A DNA stretch of 64,000 nt from Dehalococcoidia bacterium (lineage in GTDB: Bacteria; Chloroflexota; Dehalococcoidia; Bin125): assembly GCA_022828105.1 (NCBI GenBank), contig JAJEJC010000008.1, positions 62,001 to 126,000 on the forward strand. The letters are read 5' to 3'. This document shows positions 53,171-62,772 of this stretch, piece after piece. Under the pieces are notes generated by a model, which was not told where the DNA came from, searched no databases, and saw only the letters and a program-made list of their open reading frames with translations. Numbering within the stretch: position 1 is the first letter of the stretch; each line of letters starts with the position of its first letter. The translations under genes were made by a program, and so were the position numbers.

Positions 53171-54313
53171 ATGAGCGGGAAGCGCCTGGCCCTGGTTCTT
53201 TCGCTCGGCGTGCTGGCGTTGATCGGGGCGGCGATCGCTGTGGTGTTGACGCTGGCGCTGCTGCGCTCGCAGACGGCGTCGGCGCTGGACGAGGCGGTCT
53301 CCGAGGCCACCGAGGGACACCGCTTCGAGCTGCTGCGCTTCGAGTTCACCCACTTGCCGAATCGGCTGCTGACCGAGATCGCGCGCTGGTTCGACGACGA
53401 TGAGTTGAACGATGACGCCGCGCTCGAACGCTGGTTCACGGCTCGCGAGGAGTCCAACCGCAAGCCGGCCGAACGTGCGCTGGAACGGGCGATCGCCCGG
53501 TCGGCCTCCGCAATGGGGTTGGATTCCCCGCTGCCGCTCTTCGGCGATGTGCAACTCCAGTGGCCGCCGGTAGACGTCGATCTGGGCGAGACGCTGCGGG
53601 TGCTGGCCGTCTCGCCGCGCAACGAAGTTCGGCTGGTCCGCACGGTGCTGCTGAGCTCGGACATCGCAGCCGATCAGTTCGAGCGGCTGGAAGCGATCGT
53701 CGAAGCCGATGGCGAGTGGGCAGCATGGGTGACGACGATCGGCGGCGTCGCGCTGTATCCCGCCCCCGTCGTGTCGTCGCGCGACTACCTGCGTACGTTG
53801 CAGATCATGGCGCACGAGTGGACGCACCACTACCTGGGGTTCTATCCGCTGGGGCTGTCGTATGGCCGAGGCCCCGAGATGCGCACGATCAACGAGACGG
53901 TCGCGGACATCGTCGGCGATGAGCTTGGCCTCCAGGCCGCATTGACGATTGAGGCCGAACTGCCGGTTGCCGACAATCCCGAGCGTCAAGCGCTGCTCGC
54001 CCGCACCGACCCGATCCTGCGATCGTTGCGGCTTGAAGTCGACGAGCTGCTTGCTCAGGGCAAGGTCGACGAGGCCGAACAGCGCATGGAGGCGGCGCGT
54101 CAGGAACTGGCCGAAGCCGGCCGTCCGTTTCGCAAGATCAACCAGGCGTTCCTCGCATTCCGCGGCGGCTACGGCGCCAGCGGCTCGTCGGCCAGTGAAT
54201 GGGGACCGCGATTGATCGCGCTGCGCGAATCCAGCGACTCGCTTGCCCACTTCGTCGAGCAGGTGCGTGGGATCAACTCGCCCGCCGAGGCGGATCGACT
54301 GTTGCCTCGATAG
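53171..54313 (+). CDS. Membrane-anchored HExxH metalloprotease-like protein
   Basis: The 380-residue protein has one N-terminal membrane segment (residues about 5-30) and a large domain outside or inside the membrane. The motif IMAHEWTHHYLGFY near residue 215 is an HExxH zinc site. About 27 residues later, INETVADIVGDELG offers a conserved Glu like the third zinc ligand of gluzincins. No exact family is recognised. The protein may process envelope proteins. The neighbours are RDD and other membrane proteins. Confidence 0.7.
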   Translation: MSGKRLALVLSLGVLALIGAAIAVVLTLALLRSQTASALDEAVSEATEGHRFELLRFEFTHLPNRLLTEIARWFDDDELNDDAALERWFTAREESNRKPAERALERAIARSASAMGLDSPLPLFGDVQLQWPPVDVDLGETLRVLAVSPRNEVRLVRTVLLSSDIAADQFERLEAIVEADGEWAAWVTTIGGVALYPAPVVSSRDYLRTLQIMAHEWTHHYLGFYPLGLSYGRGPEMRTINETVADIVGDELGLQAALTIEAELPVADNPERQALLARTDPILRSLRLEVDELLAQGKVDEAEQRMEAARQELAEAGRPFRKINQAFLAFRGGYGASGSSASEWGPRLIALRESSDSLAHFVEQVRGINSPAEADRLLPR

Positions 54314-54338
54314 CGGGACGGGTGGCGCGGCGCAGACG

Positions 54339-57146
54339 TTAACCCGGTTCGACTTCCAGCACGCTGGAGTCGTCGGGCAAGATAATCACGGACTGATCGG
54401 CGATGGTGCCAAGATAACCGTCGTGCACCTCGAGCATGAGTTGATAGATGCCGCCGGGCAGATCAGTGCTGTCCCAGCGACCGAGGACGCCGCCCGGAAC
54501 AGCGGCATCGCCCGCGGCGATGGCGATCACGTCCCCGTCGTCGTTCATCCGCGCGAACAGCGTCCAGCCGACCAGATCTGCGCTGGCGGCGCGGCCGGTA
54601 ATGACCAGCGGGCCACGCTTGATCGTTGCGCCGTCGGCAGGCAGGTCGATCCGGACCGGGACATGGTCAGCAGCGACGGTGCCGGGCTGGAGATAGGCGA
54701 CCTGATTGTCTCGCAGCCATGCCACGGCGACCGGATCGAGCGCCGTGGCCGCACCGCGCGCGATAGTTGGCGCATCCAGCCAGACTCCCTGTTGCAGAAA
54801 CTCCTCAGGCGTGTCGACGGTGGCTCGCTGCAAGGTGCGCCGATCCACCTCGACTTCGTAGCAGATGTGATTGTCGACGGGCGGCGCAACGCGAACGGAC
54901 ACGAAGATCTCCTCGCGCGGCGCCCCGCAGGGATCGCGAAGCGGTGACTCGCCGTCCGCAGGTGCGGCCCAGAGGTTGACCGACGGCGCGTAGACGTTGC
55001 TCCGGTGGATGCCCTCGGGCGCGACGAACGGCGACTCGGACAGCCCGTCGTGGGCGGCGACCATGAGGCGATTCCAGATGCGGCCGGCGGTCTGGACCGA
55101 GGAACCGCCGATCATCGGCGACTCGTCGGCGTTGCCGACCCAGACGCCGACGGCGAGCTGCGGCGTGTAACCCATGGTCCAGTAGTCGCGGCGCACGTCG
55201 TCGCGGCCGGGGTCGCCCGCCGTGCCCGTCTTGGCCGCCGCCGGCCTGTCGATCACGAGCGGACTGTCGACGCCGTAGAGCAGAGCGCGGGCCTGGTTGT
55301 CGGAGAGCATGTCGGTGATCTGGTAGACCTGCGCGGGTTTGGCAACCGCCCTGACTTCCGCCTCGCCGCTCGGCGACCATTCATAGAGCAGCCGGCCCTC
55401 GGCATCACGAATCTCAAGGACGGCGACCGGATCGAGCTCGCGGAACCCGTCGGGCAGGACGATCGTGGTCGGATGGCCCTTCATCTCTCCGCCGTTGGCG
55501 AGCGTCGCGTATGCGTAAGTCATGTCGAGCAGGGAGACCTCGCCGCCGCCGAGCGTGATCGATGGGCCGTATGCGCCGGGGTCGTGCATCGTCGTGATGC
55601 CGAGCCGGTGCATCGTGTCCAGCAGGGCGCCGACGCCGAGCCGGTCGGCGACCTTGAATGCGGGCACGTTCATCGAGTTTGCCAGCGCGCTGCGGATCGT
55701 GACCGGCCCGCGGAAGACGCCGTCGAAGTTGACCGGCCGGAACTCGTCGCCGTTGGCTTCGGTGTAGGTCGTGGGCACGTCCCAGAGAACAGTCGCTGGG
55801 TGCCACATGCGCGGATCGATCTGGAAGGCGGCGAGATAGGTGAGCGGCTTGAGCGCCGAGCCGGGCGAATGCGTCGCGGTGGCCAGATTGACCTGACCTT
55901 CGATCGACTCGTCAAAGAAGTCCCGGCTGCCGACCATCGCCAGAATCTGCCCGGTGGCGGGATCAATGGCGACTGCGGCTCCGTTATGTGCGCCGGTGGC
56001 AGCTTCGAAATCACCGATTGCGGTGCGCAGTTCGACTTCGGCTCGCTCCTGCAGCGCGAAGTCCAGCGACGTCCGCACGCGCAAGCCGCCGTTCTCCATC
56101 AGGTTGCCGCAGCCGCCCGCGCCCGACGGCGGCACGAACCGCTCCAGCTCGCAGAGCCGCTCGACCTGCTCACGCACGTAGAGCACGAAGTGCGGCGCGT
56201 TGATGTCAAACTCAGCCGAGTCGAACCGCAGCGGCTCGGCCCAGGCGTCGTCGGCCTCGGCCTGGCCGATGTAGCCGTGCCGGACCATCAGCGCCAGAAC
56301 CTGTCCCTGGCGCTGCTTCGCGCCTTCGAAGTTGACCAGCGGGTTGTAGCGCGACGGCGCCTGGGGCAAGCCGGCCAGCATGGCCGACTCGGCCAGCGTG
56401 AGCTGCGACGGCGGCTTGCCGAAGTAGCGTTGACTCGCCGCCCCGATTCCGTATGAGAAGTTCCCGTAGTAGATCGAGTTCAGGTACCACTCGAGGATCT
56501 GTTCCTTGCCGTACTCGTTGGTCAACTCGACCGCGAGGATCGTCTCCTTGACCTTGCCGCGTACGCGATTGAGCGTGCGCCCGCTGCGTTCCTCGGCCGG
56601 GATCAGCACGTTCTTGACCAGCTGCTGCGTGATCGAGGAGCCGCCCGAACCGCCGAGAAAGTCGGAACTTCCCACGCCGAAGTTCTCCCACGCCGCTCGC
56701 AACAGGCCGCGGAAGTTGATCCCCTCGTTGCTCCAGAACGACGCGTCCTCGGTCGCGACCGTGGCGTCGATCATGAACTGCGACACGCCGTGCAGGCGCA
56801 CGGGCGCGCGCAGGCCGTCGTAGGGGCGCGCGTACTCGAAGAGCAACACGCCGTCCTCGCCGTTGCGATCGAAGACGCGGCTGCTGCCCAGGAGCCGCTG
56901 TGTTTCCTCGATCCGGTCCGGCGGCGCCAGATCATCGGCGAACTCTGAGTAGATCAGGTAGGCCGTGGCTGCGGCCGCGCCCAGCATCAGCCCGGGCAGG
57001 CCGAGCAAGAGCGTGAGCGCGATCATCCAGCCGCGCATGCGCGGCGGTTCGGCGCGCACTCCCCGCTTGCGGCGGCGCGAGCGGATCGCGAGGCGCGTGG
57101 CCAACGACAGCCGCCGACTGCGTCCCGGACTACGTTCCAGTGGCAA
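54339..57146 (-). CDS. Penicillin-binding protein 1A (transglycosylase/transpeptidase)
   Basis: The 935-residue bifunctional enzyme has an Arg-rich cytoplasmic start, one membrane helix (about 41-66), a glycosyltransferase domain (TEDASFW at 132-138 with catalytic Glu, then GGSSITQQLVKN), and a transpeptidase with SALK (Ser 430), SMN (491-493) and KTGT (639-642). It polymerises and crosslinks peptidoglycan outside the membrane. A cell wall with a single membrane or with an outer layer is compatible. The start is TTG 57146, with AGGAGG seven bases upstream. Confidence 0.95.
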   Translation of the reverse strand: MPLERSPGRSRRLSLATRLAIRSRRRKRGVRAEPPRMRGWMIALTLLLGLPGLMLGAAAATAYLIYSEFADDLAPPDRIEETQRLLGSSRVFDRNGEDGVLLFEYARPYDGLRAPVRLHGVSQFMIDATVATEDASFWSNEGINFRGLLRAAWENFGVGSSDFLGGSGGSSITQQLVKNVLIPAEERSGRTLNRVRGKVKETILAVELTNEYGKEQILEWYLNSIYYGNFSYGIGAASQRYFGKPPSQLTLAESAMLAGLPQAPSRYNPLVNFEGAKQRQGQVLALMVRHGYIGQAEADDAWAEPLRFDSAEFDINAPHFVLYVREQVERLCELERFVPPSGAGGCGNLMENGGLRVRTSLDFALQERAEVELRTAIGDFEAATGAHNGAAVAIDPATGQILAMVGSRDFFDESIEGQVNLATATHSPGSALKPLTYLAAFQIDPRMWHPATVLWDVPTTYTEANGDEFRPVNFDGVFRGPVTIRSALANSMNVPAFKVADRLGVGALLDTMHRLGITTMHDPGAYGPSITLGGGEVSLLDMTYAYATLANGGEMKGHPTTIVLPDGFRELDPVAVLEIRDAEGRLLYEWSPSGEAEVRAVAKPAQVYQITDMLSDNQARALLYGVDSPLVIDRPAAAKTGTAGDPGRDDVRRDYWTMGYTPQLAVGVWVGNADESPMIGGSSVQTAGRIWNRLMVAAHDGLSESPFVAPEGIHRSNVYAPSVNLWAAPADGESPLRDPCGAPREEIFVSVRVAPPVDNHICYEVEVDRRTLQRATVDTPEEFLQQGVWLDAPTIARGAATALDPVAVAWLRDNQVAYLQPGTVAADHVPVRIDLPADGATIKRGPLVITGRAASADLVGWTLFARMNDDGDVIAIAAGDAAVPGGVLGRWDSTDLPGGIYQLMLEVHDGYLGTIADQSVIILPDDSSVLEVEPG

Positions 57147-57269
57147 GGCCGATCCTCCTGCTGACTTCCACGTTACGTCGCGCCCCGCTCAAGCGAGCGG
57201 CGCGATACGCTGCCATGCACCGAGCGCTGTGCAACGAACGCATGTTGACCTCGCATCGACCTCTTCACT

Positions 57270-57581
57270 ATGCCCGACGCCGACGCCACGCAGTTCACCA
57301 GCAGCCAGGTACGCGACCTGGCCTCGCTGGTGCGTATTGAGTTAACGGATACGGAAGTCGAAGAGTTCCGTGTCGAACTGGCGAGCATCCTCTCGCACAT
57401 CGACGCGCTGTCGGAGATTGACACGGAGGGCGTGCCGCCGACCAACAACGGCGCAGACCTGCTCAACGTGGAGGCCGAGGACGAATCGCAGCCGGCGATG
57501 CCGCGCGAGGAGATTCTGGCCAACGCGCCGCAGCGCGAGGACAACTACTTCCGCGTCCACGCGGTGTTGGACCAGTCATGA
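57270..57581 (+). CDS. gatC: Glutamyl-tRNA(Gln) amidotransferase subunit C
   Basis: The 103-residue protein has VRDLASLVRIELTDTEVEEF and DALSEIDTEGVPPTNN, the GatC signature. It helps GatA and GatB to amidate Glu-tRNA(Gln). Its TGA overlaps the gatA ATG by four bases, so they are coupled. gatB is not in the window. Confidence 0.95.
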   Translation: MPDADATQFTSSQVRDLASLVRIELTDTEVEEFRVELASILSHIDALSEIDTEGVPPTNNGADLLNVEAEDESQPAMPREEILANAPQREDNYFRVHAVLDQS

Positions 57582-59068
57582 CCGACGCTGCCGCCGCCGA
57601 CCTGCTTTCGATCACGCTGGCCGAGGGCGCACGCCGACTGCGCGATGGATCGATCACGTCGCGGCAACTGACCGAGGCGTTTCTTGATCGGATCGACACC
57701 ACCGATAACGATGTCCGCGCCTTTGTCACTATCACCTCCGAGTCCGCCCTTGCGCAGGCCGACGAGGCCGACGCACTCCTCTCGCGCGGCGACGCGACTG
57801 CGCCGCTAACGGGTCTGCCCGTCGCGATCAAGGACGTGCTGATGACCAGAGGCGTGCGCACCACGGCCGGTTCGCGGATGCTCGACTCACTGATTCCCCC
57901 CTATGACGCCACGGCGGTAAGCAAGCTGCGGGAAGCGGGGGCGATCTCGTTGGGCAAGACCAACATGGACGAGTTTGCGATGGGTTCCTCCACCGAGCAC
58001 TCGGCCTGGTTCCCCACGGCGAACCCGTGGGACCTGGAGCGGGTGCCGGGCGGCTCGTCGGGCGGCTCGGCTGCGGCGGTCGCGGCGCAGCAGTGCATCG
58101 CAAGTCTGGGCTCCGACACCGGCGGGTCGATTCGCCAACCGGCTTCGTTTTGCGGCGTGGTCGGGCTCAAGCCGACTTACGGCCGCGTGTCCCGCAACGG
58201 ACTGATCGCATTCGCCAGTTCGCTGGATCAGATTGGACCGTTCACCCGCACCGTCGAGGACGCAGCGATGCTGCTGCAGGCCATCGCCGGCCCGGACCCG
58301 CTCGACTCGACCTGTTACGACGAGCCGGTTCCGGACTTCAGCGCGCAGCTCGAGCGCGGGCTCGACGGGCTGAAGGTCGCCGCGCCGCGCGAGTTTTTCG
58401 GCGAGGGCATGGACGACGATGTCGCCGCGACGATTGAAGCGGCGCTCGACCTGCTGGCTTCACATGGCGCGCTGATTGACCGTTCGCCGTCGATGCCGAG
58501 CGTGCCGATGGCGCTGCCGGTCTACTACATCCTTGCGCCGTCGGAGTGCTCGGCGAACCTGGCCCGCTTCGACGGGGTCAAGTACGGCTACGGCGCGCGC
58601 GGGGGCGAATCGATGTGGTCGGACATGGAAGCGACGCGCAAACACGGCTTCGGACGCGAAGTCAAGCGCCGCATCCTGCTGGGCGCGTATGCGCTCTCGG
58701 CCGGGTATTACGACGCCTACTACCTGCAAGCGCAGAAGGTGCGCACGCTGATCCGGCGCGAGTTCGACCGGGTCTTTGCCGAGCACGACGTGATCGTCGC
58801 GCCGACCGCGCCCACGGTCGCCTTCAAGCGCGGCGCGATCACCGAGCCATATCAGATGTACCTGAATGACATCTTCACCATTCCGGCCAACATCGCGGGA
58901 CTGCCGGCGATCTCGATTCCGGGCGGGTTCGGCGCCGAGGGGATGCCGGTCGGACTGCAGTTTGTCGGACAACGACTGGACGAGGCGGCCTTGCTGGGCG
59001 TCGCCAACGCCTACGAGCGGCTCGCCGAATGGCCCACGATCCCGCCCTCGAATGTTGGCTCAACGTAA
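57578..59068 (+). CDS. gatA: Glutamyl-tRNA(Gln) amidotransferase subunit A
   Basis: The 496-residue amidase-signature enzyme has LPVAIKDVLMTRG (catalytic Lys), VPGGSSGGSAAAVAA (first Ser) and GSDTGGSIRQPASFCG (nucleophilic Ser). It releases ammonia from glutamine for tRNA amidation. The length matches the family. It follows gatC directly. The following gene starts 62 bases on. Confidence 0.96.
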   Translation: MTDAAAADLLSITLAEGARRLRDGSITSRQLTEAFLDRIDTTDNDVRAFVTITSESALAQADEADALLSRGDATAPLTGLPVAIKDVLMTRGVRTTAGSRMLDSLIPPYDATAVSKLREAGAISLGKTNMDEFAMGSSTEHSAWFPTANPWDLERVPGGSSGGSAAAVAAQQCIASLGSDTGGSIRQPASFCGVVGLKPTYGRVSRNGLIAFASSLDQIGPFTRTVEDAAMLLQAIAGPDPLDSTCYDEPVPDFSAQLERGLDGLKVAAPREFFGEGMDDDVAATIEAALDLLASHGALIDRSPSMPSVPMALPVYYILAPSECSANLARFDGVKYGYGARGGESMWSDMEATRKHGFGREVKRRILLGAYALSAGYYDAYYLQAQKVRTLIRREFDRVFAEHDVIVAPTAPTVAFKRGAITEPYQMYLNDIFTIPANIAGLPAISIPGGFGAEGMPVGLQFVGQRLDEAALLGVANAYERLAEWPTIPPSNVGST

Positions 59069-59118
59069 CGAGGAGCCCGACTCTCGTTACCAGCGCAGAC
59101 ACGGCCCGATTCTTCACG

Positions 59119-59124
59119 TAAAGT
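59119..59124 (+). promoter_or_regulatory. -10 box for a leaderless Lrp transcript
   Basis: TAAAGT stands six bases before TTG 59131, one of ten similar cases in the window. Confidence 0.5.
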
Positions 59125-59130
59125 GCAATC

Positions 59131-59625
59131 TTGATGGACTCAATCCTGGAACCCGTGCTGCGCGAACTGGCGCGTGACGCGCGACTGACGGCCGCTCAGA
59201 TCGCGGCGACCCTTGACGAAGACGAAGCGGCGGTCGCGGACGCGATGCGCGAGGCCGAAGAGCGAAACATCGTCCTCGGCTACGGCGCGAAGATCAACTG
59301 GGAAACGCTGGGGTTGTCGACCGTCTACGCAGTCGTTGAAGTAACTGTCGAACCGCAGGAGAACGTGGGCTACAACGCCGTCGCGCGGCGGATCGCCCGC
59401 TTCGACGAAGTGCAGACCGTCTACTTCGTCTCGGGCGCGTACGACCTGCTGGTGATGATCGCGGCGGACAACATGCGCGGCATCTCGGATTTCGTCGGCG
59501 AGCGCCTGGCGACGATGTCGGGCGTCAAGGGCACCACGACCCGAGTACTGATGCGCCGCTACAAGGAAGACGGCGTGTACATCGATTCCGACCTCCAGAA
59601 CGACCGCCAGCGGGTCGTGTTCTAG
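59131..59625 (+). CDS. Lrp/AsnC-family transcription regulator
   Basis: The 164-residue protein has an N-terminal winged helix (LRELARDARLTAAQIAATLD) and a C-terminal RAM domain (IARFDEVQTVYFVSGAYDLL). It would bind an amino acid and DNA as a dimer or octamer. The preferred start is TTG 59131 because TAAAGT lies exactly six bases upstream; ATG 59134 follows at once. The adjacent aminotransferase gene 32 bases on suggests a regulator-target pair. Confidence 0.87.
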   Translation: MMDSILEPVLRELARDARLTAAQIAATLDEDEAAVADAMREAEERNIVLGYGAKINWETLGLSTVYAVVEVTVEPQENVGYNAVARRIARFDEVQTVYFVSGAYDLLVMIAADNMRGISDFVGERLATMSGVKGTTTRVLMRRYKEDGVYIDSDLQNDRQRVVF

Positions 59626-59657
59626 CGTTTAGCAACGGAGAACAGAGCGAGAGTTCC

Positions 59658-60947
59658 ATGCCGATTGCCTCCAACGACCGCAGCTACGCAAGCGACGACG
59701 ACCCTCGGCGTACCGACGCCGCGGGCGCCGGATCGGCGTCTGCGGCGGGAGCGACGGCGGAGCACGGAGCGACGCGCGAATCGCGGGTCGCGCAGCGTGT
59801 CCAAGCGGTGCCGAGTTCGGGGATTCGCCGCTTCTTCGACATCATTGCGTCGATGGACCACGTCATTTCGCTTGGCGTGGGCGAGCCCGACTTCGTCACG
59901 CCCTGGCCGATCAGCGAGGCCGGCATCCGCGCAATCGAGCGCGGCCACACGCATTACACCTCCAACCTCGGCCTGATTGAGCTGCGTGAAGCAATCGCAT
60001 CCGACCTGGCCCGCCGCTACGGAGTCGAGTGGGATCCGATCGATGAGTTGCTGATTACGACCGGCGTCTCCGAGGGTTTGGACCTTGCGGCGCGTGCGAT
60101 CATCAATCCCGGCGACGAGGTGATCGTCGCCGATCCGTCTTATGCCGCTCACGCGCCGGCGATTCTGCTCGCGGGCGGCGTGCCGGTCGCCGTCGAGACC
60201 AGCGCGGCCCGGGGCTTTGTCCTCGAACCAGCCAGGGTCGAGGCCGCGATCACGCCGCGCACACGGGCGCTGCTGCTCGGCTATCCGTCCAATCCGACCG
60301 GGGCGGTCCTGGACCGAACGACGCTTGAGGCGCTGTCGGAGATCGCCCGGCGGCACGACCTGCTCGTGATTTCGGACGAGATCTACGACCGGCTCGTCTA
60401 CGGTGGCGCGGTACACACGCCGATCGCGTCACTGCCGGGGATGAAGGAGCGGACGATCACGCTGGGCGGCTTCTCCAAGTCGCATGCGATGACCGGCTGG
60501 CGCGTCGCCTGGGCTGCCGCACCGGCCGATCTGTTCGGCGGCATGCTCAAGATTCACCAGTACGCGATGATGTCGGCGCCGACCGTGGCCCAGCACGCCG
60601 CGCTCGAAGCGGTGCGCGCGGGCGAAGAGTACGTCGTCTCGATGCGCGAGGAGTACGACCGCCGCCGGCAATTGATGTGGCGCGGATTCAACGAGCTCGG
60701 TCTGGCCTGCGCCGAACCGCGCGGCGCGTTCTACGCCTTCCCCTCGGTCGCGCAGACCGGCTACGACGACGAGACCTTCGCCGAGCAACTGCTCCTGCGG
60801 GAACAGGTCGCGGTCGTGCCGGGTTCCGCCTTTGGCGCAGCGGGTGCGGGACATGTGCGCGCCTGCTACGCAACCAGCTACGAGGAGATCGAGGAAGCGC
60901 TGGAGCGCATTCGCCGCTTCCTGCACTCCGCGCCGATGGCAAAGTAA
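59658..60947 (+). CDS. PLP-dependent aminotransferase, class I/II
   Basis: The 429-residue enzyme has LGVGEPDFVTPWPISEAGIR, YPSNPTGAVLDRTTLE, ISDEIYDRLVYGG and GGFSKSHAMTGWRVAW; the Lys of the last motif binds PLP. The first 45 residues are Ala/Asp/Arg-rich and not conserved. It transfers amino groups between amino and keto acids, with aspartate- or alanine-type substrates likely. It probably belongs with the Lrp-like regulator just upstream. Confidence 0.92.
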   Translation: MPIASNDRSYASDDDPRRTDAAGAGSASAAGATAEHGATRESRVAQRVQAVPSSGIRRFFDIIASMDHVISLGVGEPDFVTPWPISEAGIRAIERGHTHYTSNLGLIELREAIASDLARRYGVEWDPIDELLITTGVSEGLDLAARAIINPGDEVIVADPSYAAHAPAILLAGGVPVAVETSAARGFVLEPARVEAAITPRTRALLLGYPSNPTGAVLDRTTLEALSEIARRHDLLVISDEIYDRLVYGGAVHTPIASLPGMKERTITLGGFSKSHAMTGWRVAWAAAPADLFGGMLKIHQYAMMSAPTVAQHAALEAVRAGEEYVVSMREEYDRRRQLMWRGFNELGLACAEPRGAFYAFPSVAQTGYDDETFAEQLLLREQVAVVPGSAFGAAGAGHVRACYATSYEEIEEALERIRRFLHSAPMAK

Positions 60948-60971
60948 GCCTGGCCGGGTCGGCGCAGGCGC

Positions 60972-60977
60972 TAGCCT
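60972..60977 (+). promoter_or_regulatory. -10 box for a leaderless hydrolase transcript
   Basis: TAGCCT is six bases before ATG 60984, the same hexamer and distance as before orn. Confidence 0.5.
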
Positions 60978-60983
60978 GACGCC

Positions 60984-61706
60984 ATGACCTTCCGCCTCAA
61001 CACCCCGTCCGACGAGTCGGATCCCGAAGACCTGACGCTGCGCATCACCGGTGTGCAGGCGCGGCCGAGGGAGCAGGAGGACGTTGAGCCCGACCCCTCG
61101 CGGCTCGAACTGCGGCTGGCCACCACGCGAGGCGAGATTTCAGCGTTGTTGGACGTGAGCGAGGGACAGACCGGCGCGCTGATCACCTGCTCGGGGGCGA
61201 TGGGCGGAGAGCACGAGACGCGCGGTCCGGCCGACAGCGTCTACCGACGCCTGGCTGAGCGCCTGCCCGCAGAGGGCATCTCAACGCTGCGCATTCACTA
61301 CCGGATCGCGGGAGAATTCGAGGAATGCGTCCTCGACCTGCTCGGCGCGTGTTCGTTCCTGACCGGGATCGGCGCCGAGCGGATCGTGCTGGCCGGACAC
61401 TCCTTTGGCGGCGCGGTCGTGATCAAGACGGGTCAGATCCTGCCCCAGGTTCGGGGCGTGATCTCGCTCTCGCCGCAACTGTTCGGCACGCGGCAGGTCG
61501 ACGAGATGCAGAAGCCGCTGTTGCTGATCCACGGCACCGCCGACGCGATCCTGCATCACATGGCCTCCGAGGACATCTACGAACGGGCCAACGAACCCAA
61601 GAAGCTCGTGCTGGTCGACAACGGCGGCCACGGTCTTGCCGAAGATCCCGACCTGGTGATGACGGAGATGCACGAGTTCGTGCACGCGCATGTCGGGCCG
61701 ATGTAG
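60984..61706 (+). CDS. Alpha/beta hydrolase
   Basis: The 240-residue protein has RIVLAGHSFGGAVVIKT (nucleophile elbow GHSFGG), LLLIHGTADAILHHMASED (acid region) and VDNGGHGLAEDPDL (catalytic His). The first 40 residues are polar. It resembles serine hydrolases related to dienelactone hydrolase. Substrate unknown. A palindromic repeat follows the stop and faces the convergent SPFH gene. Confidence 0.85.
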   Translation: MTFRLNTPSDESDPEDLTLRITGVQARPREQEDVEPDPSRLELRLATTRGEISALLDVSEGQTGALITCSGAMGGEHETRGPADSVYRRLAERLPAEGISTLRIHYRIAGEFEECVLDLLGACSFLTGIGAERIVLAGHSFGGAVVIKTGQILPQVRGVISLSPQLFGTRQVDEMQKPLLLIHGTADAILHHMASEDIYERANEPKKLVLVDNGGHGLAEDPDLVMTEMHEFVHAHVGPM

Positions 61707-61717
61707 CTCGTCGGTCC

Positions 61718-61769
61718 GAGCCCCCCTCTGCCTTCGGCATCTCCCCCCGCTTCGCGGGGGGAGAGGGGA
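61718..61769. repeat. REP-like palindromic repeat, copy 6
   Basis: Identical over 52 bases to the copy at 38805, although about 23 kb apart. It lies between convergent genes and could terminate both transcripts. Confidence 0.9.
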
Positions 61770-61770
61770 G

Positions 61771-62640
61771 CTAGCCGCCGTCGTTGTTGTTGCCGTTGCC
61801 CGACGCGACTCCGACGCCCAGGCGCTCGGCGATCGTGCGCGCGGCGTTGGTCAACTCCATGGGAATGATCCACTTGGTGCTGTCGCTGTTGGCGAGGTTG
61901 CGCAGCGTTTCGAGGTACTGCAGACCCATCGTGTTGCCGTGCGCGACTTGTGCAGCCGTGTTGATCGAATTCAACGCGTCGGCGTAGCCCTGCGCTTCGA
62001 GGATCTGCGCCTCCCTGTGACCTTCGGCGCGCAGGATCTGCGCCTGCTTCTCACCCTCGGCCTCAAGAATTGCCGCCTGCCGCTCACCCTCGGCGACGTT
62101 GATCTGCGCATCGCGCGAACCCTCGGACTCGGTGATCTGCGCACGCCGCGTACGCTCCGCCGACATCTGGCGGGTCATCGCCTCGGCAATCGCGGGCGGC
62201 GGCTCGATCTCGCGAATCTCCACGGCCGTGACCTTGACGCCCCAGCGATTGGTCACGTCGTCGAGCTTGACCTGCATCTGGTCGTTAATGTCGTCGCGGC
62301 GCGAGAGCACCTCGTCCAGCGACAGTTCACCAATCACCGCGCGCAGCGTAGTGGTGGCGAGTTGGCGCGCCGCGCCGAGGTAGTCGCGCACCTCCAGCAC
62401 CGTCCGCTCGGGATCCACCACGCGCAGGTAGACGACAAAGTCGACGTCGACTCCGGCGTTGTCGGCAGTGATGTTGCGCTGCGGCGGCACGTCGAAGTAT
62501 TGCTCGCGCATGTCGACCTTGGTGCCGGCCTGGATGATCGGAATGATCCAGACGAGTCCCGGGCCCTTCATCCCCACGTAGCGGCCGAGCTGGAATTTGG
62601 CGATGCTCTCGTAGTCGCGAACCATATTGAGGATGGCCAT
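61771..62640 (-). CDS. SPFH/stomatin-like protein
   Basis: The 289-residue protein has the SPFH (band-7) core: PIIQAGTKVDMREQYFDVPP, TADNAGVDVDFVVYLRVVDP and TTLRAVIGELSLDEVLSRRD. A coiled-coil follows with Ala/Glu repeats (EAEGEKQAQILRAEGHREAQ). It lacks a strong N-terminal membrane helix in the chosen frame (ATG 62640). Stomatin-like proteins form ring scaffolds on membranes, often with NfeD, which is not seen here. Confidence 0.9.
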   Translation of the reverse strand: MAILNMVRDYESIAKFQLGRYVGMKGPGLVWIIPIIQAGTKVDMREQYFDVPPQRNITADNAGVDVDFVVYLRVVDPERTVLEVRDYLGAARQLATTTLRAVIGELSLDEVLSRRDDINDQMQVKLDDVTNRWGVKVTAVEIREIEPPPAIAEAMTRQMSAERTRRAQITESEGSRDAQINVAEGERQAAILEAEGEKQAQILRAEGHREAQILEAQGYADALNSINTAAQVAHGNTMGLQYLETLRNLANSDSTKWIIPMELTNAARTIAERLGVGVASGNGNNNDGG

Positions 62641-62760
62641 CAGGAGACTCCTGTCTGAATCTGGGCTGGAGATCGGCGCCTGGATTGCAGCGAGTATACG
62701 CAGATGGCGCGGGCAACTCTCCCGCCAATGTACAAAACGCTTGTCACGCAGGTCGGCGAA

Positions 62761-62766
62761 TAAGCT
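62761..62766 (+). promoter_or_regulatory. -10 box for a leaderless UbiA-like transcript
   Basis: TAAGCT is six bases before GTG 62773, supporting that non-ATG start. Confidence 0.5.
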
Positions 62767-62772
62767 GACCGC

